The notes below the pieces were generated by a model. The model did no database searches and had not been told where the DNA came from. It saw only the letters and a list, made by a program, of their open reading frames with translations. From Holdemanella porci (GTDB lineage: Bacteria > Bacillota_I > Bacilli_A > Erysipelotrichales > Erysipelotrichaceae), in contig NZ_JAHQVB010000034.1 of assembly GCF_019052655.1 (NCBI RefSeq), positions 1 through 21,044 of the forward strand: 21,044 nt of DNA. Reading direction: 5' to 3'. Numbering within the stretch: the first letter of the stretch is position 1; every line of letters starts with the position of its first letter. Positions 14,522 to 21,044 of the stretch are shown piece by piece. The position numbers and the translations under genes were made by a program.

Positions 14522-16180
14522 ATGACAAATACAGTTACAAATATTCTTAGTCATGATGAAGAGCTTGCACTACGTAAACCTATTGAGGATTATGTAGGAA
14601 AGATCCAAGCTGAAATTGATGAACTAAGAGAAGAAGGAACAAATAAAGTATTGGAATATTCTGAAGAAATCGAGGTTCTAAAGAGAGATAAAATTTATAC
14701 TAAAAGCGAAAAAGAAGCTCGTATTTCAGAATTAAATGGTAAATTACAAAAAGCCAAAGAAATCGAGGCTAAAAACAAACAGCCAATCAATGACAAAATT
14801 GCAGTAGCTGAAAAATATTTAAAGGATCACTATCAAACAGATTACTACAACAAAGTTGTTGAAAGTAATAAGTATGAGGTTCAAAAAGCTAAGGCAGACT
14901 ATGATAAAAAATTAAAAGAATTAGAAAAAGAACACAAAGATATTTTATCAGGTCTTAGTGACAAAGAAGAAATTAAAGAAGAGAACTTTATTTATAAGAA
15001 CCGTTTATTCGATGCAAAACTTGAATATACTAAAAATATGCAAGAGGCAAAAGATCGTAAACATGATGCGTTTACATTTGAATATCACTTAATTGACTTA
15101 TTGAAGATGTCAAATTTCTCGTTTGCAGAAAAACAAGCTCAAAAAATTGAAAACTACAAGTACTCATTTAATACTCGTGATTTTTTATTGAAAAATGGTT
15201 TGTATATTGCGATTATTTTAGTATTCATTTTCTTATGTATCATTACACCAATTAAGAAGAATGGTTTACAACTTTTTACTGTTAATAACATTTTAAGTAT
15301 TATGCAACAAGCATCTCCAAGAATGTTCTTGGCATTAGGTGTATCTGGTTTAATTATGTTAGCTGGTACTGACTTGTCTGTTGGACGTATGGTTGGTATG
15401 GGTATGACAGCTGCAACAATTATTATGCACAATGGGCCTAACACGGGTTCAGTATTCGGTCATGTATTTGACTTCTCAACTATGCCGGTTGGCGGAAGAA
15501 TTCTTTTAGCATTAGTTGTTTGTGTTGTGTTATGTACAATGTTTACAACGATTGCCGGTTTCTTTGCGGCTAAATTTAAAATGCACCCATTCATTTCCAC
15601 AATGGCTAATATGTTAGTTATCTTTGGTTTGGTAACTTATTCAACAAAAGGTGTGTCTTTTGGTGGTATTGATCAATCTATCCCAGGAAAGATTATTCCT
15701 AAAGTTGGTGGCTTTCCAACAATTATTTTGTGGGCAGTAGCTGCAGTTGTGATTGTTTGGTTCATTTGGAATAAAACAAAATTTGGTAAAAACTTATATG
15801 CCGTAGGTGGAAACCCAGAAGCTGCTTCTGTATCTGGTATTTCAGTGTTTAAGGTTACTCTTGGTGCCTTTATGTTGGCAGGAATCTTATACGGATTTGG
15901 TTCTTGGTTAGAATGTATTCGTATGATTGGTTCTGGTTCAGCTGCGTATGGACAAGGATGGGAAATGGATGCAATCGCTGCCTGTGTAGTAGGTGGTGTA
16001 TCATTTACTGGTGGTATCGGTAAAATTTCTGGTGTAGTAGTTGGTGTATTGATTTTTACTGCATTAACTTATTCATTGACAATTCTTGGTATCGATACTA
16101 ACTTACAGTTCGTATTCTCAGGAATTATCATTCTTATCGCCGTAACTCTTGACTGCTTGAAATACGTACGTAAAAACTAA
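14522..16180 (+). CDS. mglC: Galactose/methyl-galactoside permease MglC with long coiled-coil N terminus
   Basis: Membrane channel of the Mgl importer. Residues from about 220 to 552 are a normal MglC/RbsC-type permease with about ten hydrophobic segments, including FLALGVSGLIMLAGTDLSVG and the conserved GRMVGMGMTAA, FAAKFKMHPFISTMA, AVGGNPEAASVSGI and VGGVSFTGGIGKISG. The first 220 residues have no counterpart in the E. coli protein of about 336. They are highly charged, Lys/Glu-rich and contain long helical stretches with heptad-like spacing (for example 26-80 and 110-180), ending just before the first membrane segment near 225. With no signal peptide this part should be cytoplasmic. The reading frame is continuous with an AAGGAGA ribosome binding site before ATG 14522, so it is a true extension. 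Its role is unknown; contact with MglA or a cytoplasmic partner is possible. Confidence 0.92.
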   Translation: MTNTVTNILSHDEELALRKPIEDYVGKIQAEIDELREEGTNKVLEYSEEIEVLKRDKIYTKSEKEARISELNGKLQKAKEIEAKNKQPINDKIAVAEKYLKDHYQTDYYNKVVESNKYEVQKAKADYDKKLKELEKEHKDILSGLSDKEEIKEENFIYKNRLFDAKLEYTKNMQEAKDRKHDAFTFEYHLIDLLKMSNFSFAEKQAQKIENYKYSFNTRDFLLKNGLYIAIILVFIFLCIITPIKKNGLQLFTVNNILSIMQQASPRMFLALGVSGLIMLAGTDLSVGRMVGMGMTAATIIMHNGPNTGSVFGHVFDFSTMPVGGRILLALVVCVVLCTMFTTIAGFFAAKFKMHPFISTMANMLVIFGLVTYSTKGVSFGGIDQSIPGKIIPKVGGFPTIILWAVAAVVIVWFIWNKTKFGKNLYAVGGNPEAASVSGISVFKVTLGAFMLAGILYGFGSWLECIRMIGSGSAAYGQGWEMDAIAACVVGGVSFTGGIGKISGVVVGVLIFTALTYSLTILGIDTNLQFVFSGIIILIAVTLDCLKYVRKN

Positions 16181-16188
16181 TTAATAAA

Positions 16189-16216
16189 AAAACTCTTAGT
16201 TTTCGCTAAGAGTTTT
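16189..16216. terminator. Bidirectional terminator between mglC and fruK
   Basis: An 11-bp perfect stem AAAACTCTTAG (16189-16199) / CTAAGAGTTTT (16206-16216) with a six-base loop; A-rich on the left and T-rich on the right, so it can end transcripts from both converging genes. The fruK stop codon lies in the left arm. Confidence 0.85.
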
Positions 16217-17107
16217 CTTTATGTTTTCTACATCTTCTTTTGTGGCAAGACCAACTTGGAAGGCACTTGCACTACCACAACACAAACCATTGATGAATGC
16301 TTTATCATAGTCGGTTGTTTCTAAATATCCTGCAAGGAAGCCTGCAACCATCGAATCACCAGCACCAACAGAATTCACTACTTCTCCTTTTGGCGCTTTA
16401 CTTTGAATCACTTCATTATTATCACTTACAAGCACTGCACCTTGTCCTGCCATAGAAATCAATACGTTTTGAGCACCCATTTCCTGTAGCTTTTTGGCGT
16501 AAGGAATGACTTCATCTCGAGTGTTTAATTCAATATTAAAGATTTCACCTAATTCATGATTGTTGGGTTTTATTAAGAAAGGTTTATATTTTAATACTTT
16601 TAATAATAGGTTGTTTGTCGCATCGACAACAACTTTTATTTTCTTTTTCTGAACACGTTCCATGATTTGTTCATACATTGTATCTGGTAAAGTACTTGGA
16701 ATGCTTCCTGAAATGACGAGAATATCTTTTTCTGTTAGATCATCTAATTGATTGAATAATTCTTGAATGTCTTCTGGCTGAATATCAGGCCCCATACCAT
16801 TGATTTCTGTTTCTTCATCTGATTTCATTTTTACGTTGATTCTAGATAATCCTTTCTTTACATGAATGAAATCTGTTTTAGCTCCATAACTCTCTAATCG
16901 ATGTTCAATTTCTTCCCCTGTAAAACCTGCCATAAAACCTAGGGCTGTACTTTCGTGTCCAAGATTGGATAGGACAATTGAAACATTAATGCCTTTTCCT
17001 CCGGGAAGGATTTCTTCTAATTTTGTTTTATTAATGATACCAGGCTTAAAATGATCGACTTGAATAACGTAGTCTAATGAGGGGTTAAAAGTAATTGTAT
17101 AAATCAT
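16196..17107 (-). CDS. fruK: 1-phosphofructokinase (PfkB family)
   Basis: Phosphorylates fructose 1-phosphate to fructose 1,6-bisphosphate, linking sugar uptake to glycolysis. The 303 residues follow the FruK pattern throughout: MIYTITFNPSLDYVI, PGGKGINVS (35-43), ALGFMAGFTGE, RINVKMKSDEETEINGMGP (89-107), SGSIPSTLP, KPNNHELGEIF, and the anion hole/catalytic NSVGAGDSMVAGF (245-257, base D251). The close resemblance to B. subtilis FruK favours this over tagatose-6-phosphate kinase (LacC), which shares the fold; that alternative remains possible because the neighbouring operon handles a hexitol-like substrate. A clear AAAGGAGATC ribosome binding site precedes the start. It is transcribed divergently from the dehydrogenase operon and converges on mglC. 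No fructose PTS gene is next to it in this window. Confidence 0.88.
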   Translation of the reverse strand: MIYTITFNPSLDYVIQVDHFKPGIINKTKLEEILPGGKGINVSIVLSNLGHESTALGFMAGFTGEEIEHRLESYGAKTDFIHVKKGLSRINVKMKSDEETEINGMGPDIQPEDIQELFNQLDDLTEKDILVISGSIPSTLPDTMYEQIMERVQKKKIKVVVDATNNLLLKVLKYKPFLIKPNNHELGEIFNIELNTRDEVIPYAKKLQEMGAQNVLISMAGQGAVLVSDNNEVIQSKAPKGEVVNSVGAGDSMVAGFLAGYLETTDYDKAFINGLCCGSASAFQVGLATKEDVENIKKTLSEN

Positions 17108-17130
17108 AATGATCTCCTTTTCTTTATCTA

Positions 17131-17160
17131 ATTATAGGATACTCCTTTTATTGTTGTTTC
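17131..17160 (-). promoter_or_regulatory. Candidate fruK promoter
   Basis: On the minus strand a perfect TATAAT (17131-17136) lies about 24 bases before the start codon. There is no good -35; the expected position is occupied by GAAACAA, the complement of the TTGTTTC operator arm, so a regulator bound there would compete with polymerase. Confidence 0.5.
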
Positions 17161-17237
17161 GCAAGTTAAATGTTTTCGAAATAACAGTTGACAACTAAAA
17201 TAATTCGGTTATTATGTAGATGTAGCTTTTGAAACAA
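17154..17237. promoter_or_regulatory. Operator-like cluster in the divergent promoter region
   Basis: TTGTTTCG (17154-17161), the near-palindrome TGTTTTCGAAATAACA (17171-17186) and TTTTGAAACAA (17227-17237). Arms TTGTTTC and GAAACAA are inverted and bracket the plus-strand promoter; the central element abuts its -35. TTTCG-type half sites are common in DeoR-family operators, and a DeoR-family gene is in the same operon. Confidence 0.5.
17188..17215 (+). promoter_or_regulatory. Promoter of the dehydrogenase-DeoR-PTS operon
   Basis: A perfect -35 TTGACA (17188-17193), a 16-base spacer and TATTAT (17210-17215), about 50 bases before the dehydrogenase start. Confidence 0.7.
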
Positions 17238-17265
17238 CAATTTACAGAGAGAGGAGACTTTTAAA

Positions 17266-18528
17266 ATGAAAGCAAAGGCAGTGCGATTACATGGAGCTAA
17301 TGATTTAAGATTAGACGAATTTGAATTACCAAAAATTAAGGAAGATGAGATTTTAGTAAAGGTTGTCTCAGACAGTGTTTGTATGTCAACTTACAAATGT
17401 GCCATCTTAGGAGTGAATCATAAACGTGTTCATGAAGATGTTGCGGATCATCCAGCTATTATGGGACATGAAATGGCGGGTGATATTGTTAAGGTTGGTG
17501 CTAAGCATCAAGACAAATTTAAACCGGGAATGAAGTTTACTTTACAACCAGCATTAAACTATAAAGGAACAATGTGGTCACCTGGTTATTCTTATGAATT
17601 TTTTGGTGGAGATACAACTTACTGCATTATTCCAGCTGAAGTAATGGAGCTAGGATGCTTACTTGAATATAAAGGTAAAGCGTATTATGAAGCTAGTTTA
17701 GCTGAACCAATGTCATGTTCGATTGGAGCATTTAATGCAGCTTATCATACACAGATGGGTGTGTATAAACATGAAATGGGAATTAAGAAAGATGGAAAAC
17801 TTGCGATTCTTGCAGGAGCAGGCCCTATGGGACTGGGCGCATTAACATATGCGTTACATAGAGATATTCGCCCTAAAATGGTAGTGGTTGCGGACGTAAA
17901 TCAAGAAAGATTAGATCGAGCAGCTCACTTATTCCCGGTTGAAGAAGCGGCAGCTGATGGAATTGAATTGCATTTCGTGAATACAGGAAAGATGGAAGAT
18001 CCAGCAGCCGGCTTAAAAGAAATTACAGGTGGAACTGGTTTTGATGATGTATTCTGTTATGCGCCGGTTGAAGCGGTTGTGGAATTGTCAAGCGCTGTAT
18101 TAGGCCGTGATGGATGTTTAAATTTCTTTGCGGGACCTACGGACAAACAGTTTAGTGCAAGAATGAATTTTTACGATGTTCACTATAATTCGAAACATGT
18201 AATGGGAACTACAGGTGGAAATACAGATGATATGATTGAATCTTTACGCTTAACAGCAGAAAATCGTATTGATCCAGCTGTTATGGTTACGCATATTGGT
18301 GGTTTGAATGCAGCGGCTGAAACAACATTAAATTTGCCTAAGATTCCAGGCGGAAAGAAGTTGATTTATACGCATTTAAATATGCCATTGGTTGCATTAA
18401 CAGATTTAAGAGAAATGGGAGAAAAAGATGATCGATATACTGCGTTGGCAGATATCGTAGATGCTCATAAGGGATTGTGGTGTCCTGAAGCAGAAGAATA
18501 TTTATTGGCTCATTTTGAACAAGAATAG
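17266..18528 (+). CDS. Zinc-binding dehydrogenase, L-sorbose-1-phosphate reductase-like
   Basis: A 420-residue medium-chain (zinc) dehydrogenase resembling SorE, which reduces L-sorbose 1-phosphate to D-glucitol 6-phosphate. Seen: probable zinc ligands C39 (SDSVCMS), H68 and E69 (MGHEMAG), E147 (LAEPMSC), and the Rossmann loop AGAGPMGLG (183-191). The SorE-like SPGYSYEFFGGDTTYC replaces the four-cysteine structural-zinc lobe of classical alcohol dehydrogenases. In this operon, with a mannitol-type PTS and no mtlD in view, it most probably oxidises the hexitol phosphate made by that PTS to a ketose phosphate. Which hexitol is uncertain. A strong GAGGAG ribosome binding site (17251-17256) and a promoter with operators lie upstream. 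Confidence 0.85.
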   Translation: MKAKAVRLHGANDLRLDEFELPKIKEDEILVKVVSDSVCMSTYKCAILGVNHKRVHEDVADHPAIMGHEMAGDIVKVGAKHQDKFKPGMKFTLQPALNYKGTMWSPGYSYEFFGGDTTYCIIPAEVMELGCLLEYKGKAYYEASLAEPMSCSIGAFNAAYHTQMGVYKHEMGIKKDGKLAILAGAGPMGLGALTYALHRDIRPKMVVVADVNQERLDRAAHLFPVEEAAADGIELHFVNTGKMEDPAAGLKEITGGTGFDDVFCYAPVEAVVELSSAVLGRDGCLNFFAGPTDKQFSARMNFYDVHYNSKHVMGTTGGNTDDMIESLRLTAENRIDPAVMVTHIGGLNAAAETTLNLPKIPGGKKLIYTHLNMPLVALTDLREMGEKDDRYTALADIVDAHKGLWCPEAEEYLLAHFEQE

Positions 18529-18530
18529 AT

Positions 18531-18559
18531 TTTATTAAACTGAGAATCTTGTGTATACT
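18531..18559 (+). promoter_or_regulatory. Possible weak internal promoter before the DeoR gene
   Basis: TATACT (18554-18559) with a poor -35 TTTATT (18531-18536) at 17 bases, in the 58-base gap after the dehydrogenase. Directly downstream ATACAG is repeated (18563-18568 and 18571-18576), just before the AGGAGG. Confidence 0.3.
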
Positions 18560-18586
18560 AAATACAGTAAATACAGGAGGTATTGT

Positions 18587-19348
18587 ATGGAAGTAATGGA
18601 TCAAAGAAGAAACGAAATTGTAGAGTTTGTGAATGAAAACCAAACGGTAACTTTTACACAATTAAAAGAAAAATTTCCTTCTGTGTCTGAAATGACATTG
18701 CGTACTGATTTAAAATATTTAGATCAAGTTAAAAGAATTGTTCGAATTCATGGGGGAGCCAAATCTATGGATGTGGTTTCTGGAAATGATGATGTATTAA
18801 AACTTCGTTACGGACGGAATGCAAACGAAAAGAAAGAGATAGCGCAAAAGGCATTATCATTTGTAGAACCAGCTAAGACAATTTTTGTAGATTCAGGTAG
18901 TACGACTACATTGTTGGCACATGTTTTAAATAATCAAAATAATATTTTTTATACAAGTGGCTTAACGTGTGCTATAGAGATGGCAAAACTTTCTAAATCG
19001 AAAGTGTTTGTGACAGGTGGAAATCTAAATATGCGCAGTTTTAGTGTCAACGGAATGGATGGACTTCGCTGCTTAGAGAAGGTCAACTTTGATGTTGCGT
19101 TTATTGGTGTAACTCGTTATGCGAAAGATACGGGGTTTACGTGTGAATCTTTAGAGGATTGTGAGTTAAAGCGAAAGGCAATTGAAAGATCTAAAAAAGT
19201 GATTGTGTTAATGGATTCTAGCAAAGTGGAAAGAAAGGGTACATATACAATTTGTGATTTAGATCAAGTGGATGTATTGATCAGTGATTCGTTACTTTCA
19301 GATAGTTTTAAACAAGAATGTGAAAAACGAGGACTATCTGTATATTAA
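18587..19348 (+). CDS. DeoR/GlpR family transcriptional regulator
   Basis: A 253-residue sugar-phosphate-responsive regulator. The N-terminal helix-turn-helix (about 4-60) contains QRRNEIVEFVNENQTVTFTQ and SEMTLRTDLKYLDQ, followed by the family's VRIHGGAK. The C-terminal effector domain has VDSGSTTTLLAH and, near the end, KRKAIERSKKVIVLMDSSK, typical of DeoR sensors that bind a phosphorylated sugar. A frame opens 36 bases earlier at ATG 18551, but AGGAGG (18575-18580) six bases before ATG 18587 and the family's usual N terminus decide the later start. Sitting between the dehydrogenase and the PTS gene, it probably represses this operon and perhaps fruK. The motif shared with the mglB promoter suggests a wider regulon. 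Confidence 0.9.
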   Translation: MEVMDQRRNEIVEFVNENQTVTFTQLKEKFPSVSEMTLRTDLKYLDQVKRIVRIHGGAKSMDVVSGNDDVLKLRYGRNANEKKEIAQKALSFVEPAKTIFVDSGSTTTLLAHVLNNQNNIFYTSGLTCAIEMAKLSKSKVFVTGGNLNMRSFSVNGMDGLRCLEKVNFDVAFIGVTRYAKDTGFTCESLEDCELKRKAIERSKKVIVLMDSSKVERKGTYTICDLDQVDVLISDSLLSDSFKQECEKRGLSVY

Positions 19349-19371
19349 AGAAGTCCTAAGAAAGGACAATT

Positions 19372-21009
19372 ATGAAAACAACTCTTCAAAAGCTTGGTAA
19401 AAGCTTATCTGCGATGGTTATGCCTAATATTGGTGCTTTTATCGCTTGGGGATTTATAACAGCTTTATTTATTGCGGACGGATGGTTACCAAATGAACAA
19501 TTGGCATCGATTCAACCATATATGTTGACTTATTTATTACCAGTATTAATTGCGGCAACCGGAGGAAGAATGGTTGGCGGTGATCGTGGACTTGTGATGG
19601 GGTCGATTGCGATTATTGGATGTATTGCCGGTGTTGGTGGAACCCAAGGACAACCTATGTTGATGGCAGCTATGGTTATGGGACCATTTTCTGGCTGGGT
19701 AATTAAAAGATTTGATCAAATGATGGATGGACACATGCCTGCTGGCTTTGAAATGTTGATCAATAATTTCTCTGTCGGTATTTTAGGTATGTTGATTGCG
19801 ATATTAGGATACTATATTATTGGCCCTTTTATGACAGGTATTTTGACTGTGTTAACATATAGAGTTGATATACTTGTAAATAAGGGATTGATTCCTTTGG
19901 TAGCAATCTTTGTTGAACCGGCTAAGGTTTTATTCTTAAACGATGCGATCAACCATGGAATATTTACACCAATTGGAGCTGAACAAGCTGCACAAACAGG
20001 CAAATCCATAATGTATATGTTGGAGGCTAATCCAGGTCCTGGTTTAGGTGTACTATTAGCTTATTGGTTATTTGCGAAAGACAAAGCAACGAAAGATTCT
20101 GCGCCTGGAGCTATTATTATCCATTTCTTAGGTGGAATTCATGAAATTTATTTTCCATATATTTTGATGAATCCAGTTGTGATCGTTGCTCCAATTTTAG
20201 GGAATATTTGTGCAATTGCCTTTTACTCTATTTTCAATATTGGATTGAAAGGTCCATCGAGTCCAAGTTCAATTATTGCCTTCTTGTCTATGGCAGAAAA
20301 AGGCTCTGTGTTCATGACAGCATTAGGTGTTTTGATTGCGGCTGGCGTATCATTCTTGGTGGCAAGCCCAATTGTTAAGCTCGCTGGGGAAAAGAATTTG
20401 GATGAAGCTAGTAAAAAGATGCAGTCTATGAAAGCAGAAAGTAAAGGAAGAAGTGAAGCTTTATTAGATGTTTCTTTGGTTCGTAAGATCGTATTCGCGT
20501 GTGATGCAGGTATGGGATCTAGTGCAATGGGAGCTACTAAATTTAGAAACCGTTTAAAAGGTGTGCGACCAGACTTAACTGTAATTAATACTTCTGTGGA
20601 TAATATTCCAGTGGATTGTGATGTTGCGGTCGTACAAGAAACTTTGGTAGAGCGTGCAAAAAAATCTGCACCTTTTGCGAAAATAGTTACAATATCAAAC
20701 TTCTTGGCAGATCCAGCTTTAGATAATTTGTTCTTCCAGTTGTCGACTGGAGATTCGATTATGACAGAAGCAGTTAAGGAAGAGGACGAAATAAAACCGG
20801 TTCAAGAAGATGTTATTCAATTGGATGGAATTCAGTTTGGGGATGAAAAAGCACAGCTTGTTATTGGTATTGCAGGTAAGGGTGGAGAACATATGGAAGT
20901 GTTATCTAAAATATGTTTGGCTCTTGAAGATGAGACCGTACTCAATAAAATGAAGACAACGAATGATAAAGAGTGGATATTAAAACAATGGCGCTCTAAA
21001 ATAGTGTAG
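19372..21009 (+). CDS. mtlA: PTS mannitol-type transporter, EIICB with half an EIIA domain
   Basis: Takes up and phosphorylates a hexitol, probably mannitol. The EIIC domain (1-340) has the MtlA signatures VMPNIGAFIAWGFITALFI, GHMPAGFEMLINNFSVGI, NDAINHGIFTPIG and the substrate motif GGIHEIYFPY (254-263). The EIIB domain (about 370-465) has phosphocysteine C377 in FACDAGMGSSAMGA. After a charged linker the end (about 481-541), VIQLDGIQFG then AQLVIGIAGKGGEHMEVLSK, matches only the second half of a mannitol EIIA domain. About 85 residues with the phosphorylatable histidine (VPHG motif) are absent. The total of 545 lies between an EIICB (about 470-510) and a full EIICBA (about 637). Phosphate must therefore come from an EIIA encoded elsewhere. 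AAAGGA (19360-19365) serves ATG 19372. Confidence 0.88.
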   Translation: MKTTLQKLGKSLSAMVMPNIGAFIAWGFITALFIADGWLPNEQLASIQPYMLTYLLPVLIAATGGRMVGGDRGLVMGSIAIIGCIAGVGGTQGQPMLMAAMVMGPFSGWVIKRFDQMMDGHMPAGFEMLINNFSVGILGMLIAILGYYIIGPFMTGILTVLTYRVDILVNKGLIPLVAIFVEPAKVLFLNDAINHGIFTPIGAEQAAQTGKSIMYMLEANPGPGLGVLLAYWLFAKDKATKDSAPGAIIIHFLGGIHEIYFPYILMNPVVIVAPILGNICAIAFYSIFNIGLKGPSSPSSIIAFLSMAEKGSVFMTALGVLIAAGVSFLVASPIVKLAGEKNLDEASKKMQSMKAESKGRSEALLDVSLVRKIVFACDAGMGSSAMGATKFRNRLKGVRPDLTVINTSVDNIPVDCDVAVVQETLVERAKKSAPFAKIVTISNFLADPALDNLFFQLSTGDSIMTEAVKEEDEIKPVQEDVIQLDGIQFGDEKAQLVIGIAGKGGEHMEVLSKICLALEDETVLNKMKTTNDKEWILKQWRSKIV

Positions 21010-21044
21010 GGTTATGTGAAAATACCGGCTTTAAATTATTGTAG
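21010..21044 (+). other. Window end, possible start of the next gene
   Basis: GTG 21016, preceded by TAGGG, opens a frame (VKIPALNYC) that runs to the window edge. Nine codons are too few to identify; no terminator follows the PTS gene before the edge, so the operon probably continues. Confidence 0.25.

Noticed and set aside
18551..18586. Upstream ATG for the DeoR regulator
   Set aside because: The added residues (MYTKYSKYRRYC) are not part of the domain, and AGGAGG lies just before ATG 18587.
1..21044. CRISPR array, insertion sequence or prophage
   Set aside because: No regularly spaced direct repeats, no transposase or integrase gene and no phage structural genes are seen; gene order and codon use look like ordinary chromosome.

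Overview
The window reads as the chromosome of an AT-rich, low-GC Gram-positive bacterium (Bacillota). Genes are tightly packed and mostly on the plus strand. They have AGGAGG-type ribosome binding sites, type II lipoprotein signal peptides, a CcpA-type cre box and short hairpin/T-tract terminators. The gene content would suit a fermentative gut or oral Firmicute such as an Erysipelotrichia-type organism, but that placement is an inference from gene families, not from a marker gene. I see no phage, IS element, CRISPR array, rRNA or origin.

Positions 1-4863: the tail of an unidentified gene and a terminator are followed by a decayed iron-dependent alcohol dehydrogenase (two frameshifts and an internal deletion). 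Its stop abuts an intact class-3-type aldehyde dehydrogenase. Next come an unknown acidic protein and the conserved ACT-domain/PFL (DUF711) pair, closed by a terminator. Positions 4997-7319: an amino-acid-type ABC ATPase lacking its normal N terminus overlaps a PLP aminotransferase by ATGA; a DUF1307-like lipoprotein follows under its own promoter. Positions 7344-10978: a metallophosphoesterase, a GntR/HutC regulator with a consensus promoter and palindromic operator, an overlapping ROK-family protein, and a MATE exporter. Positions 10991-11170 (minus strand): tRNA-Glu(UUC) with its own promoter and terminator.

Positions 11103-16216: a 540-base regulatory region with a cre box leads into mglBAC, a galactose/glucose-type ABC importer. 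Two of its three proteins are unusual. The binding protein MglB is circularly permuted: the segment that opens the classical protein sits at the C terminus, yet nearly all sugar-contact residues and the calcium loop are kept. The permease MglC carries an extra N-terminal cytoplasmic region of about 220 residues that is highly charged and coiled-coil-like. A strong hairpin between mglB and mglA probably sets the ratio of binding protein to transporter.

Positions 16196-21044: a 1-phosphofructokinase gene (minus strand) diverges from a hexitol-type operon made of an L-sorbose-1-phosphate-reductase-like zinc dehydrogenase, a DeoR-family regulator and a mannitol-type PTS transporter. The transporter is EIICB followed by only the C-terminal half of an EIIA domain, without its phosphorylatable histidine. 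The pair of sequences TTGTTTCG and TTTTGAAACA occurs both at this divergent promoter and around the mglB promoter, suggesting one sugar-responsive regulator acts on both systems.

The most interesting biology here is the rearranged architecture of the sugar-uptake proteins (permuted MglB, extended MglC, PTS protein with a vestigial EIIA) and their possible co-regulation.
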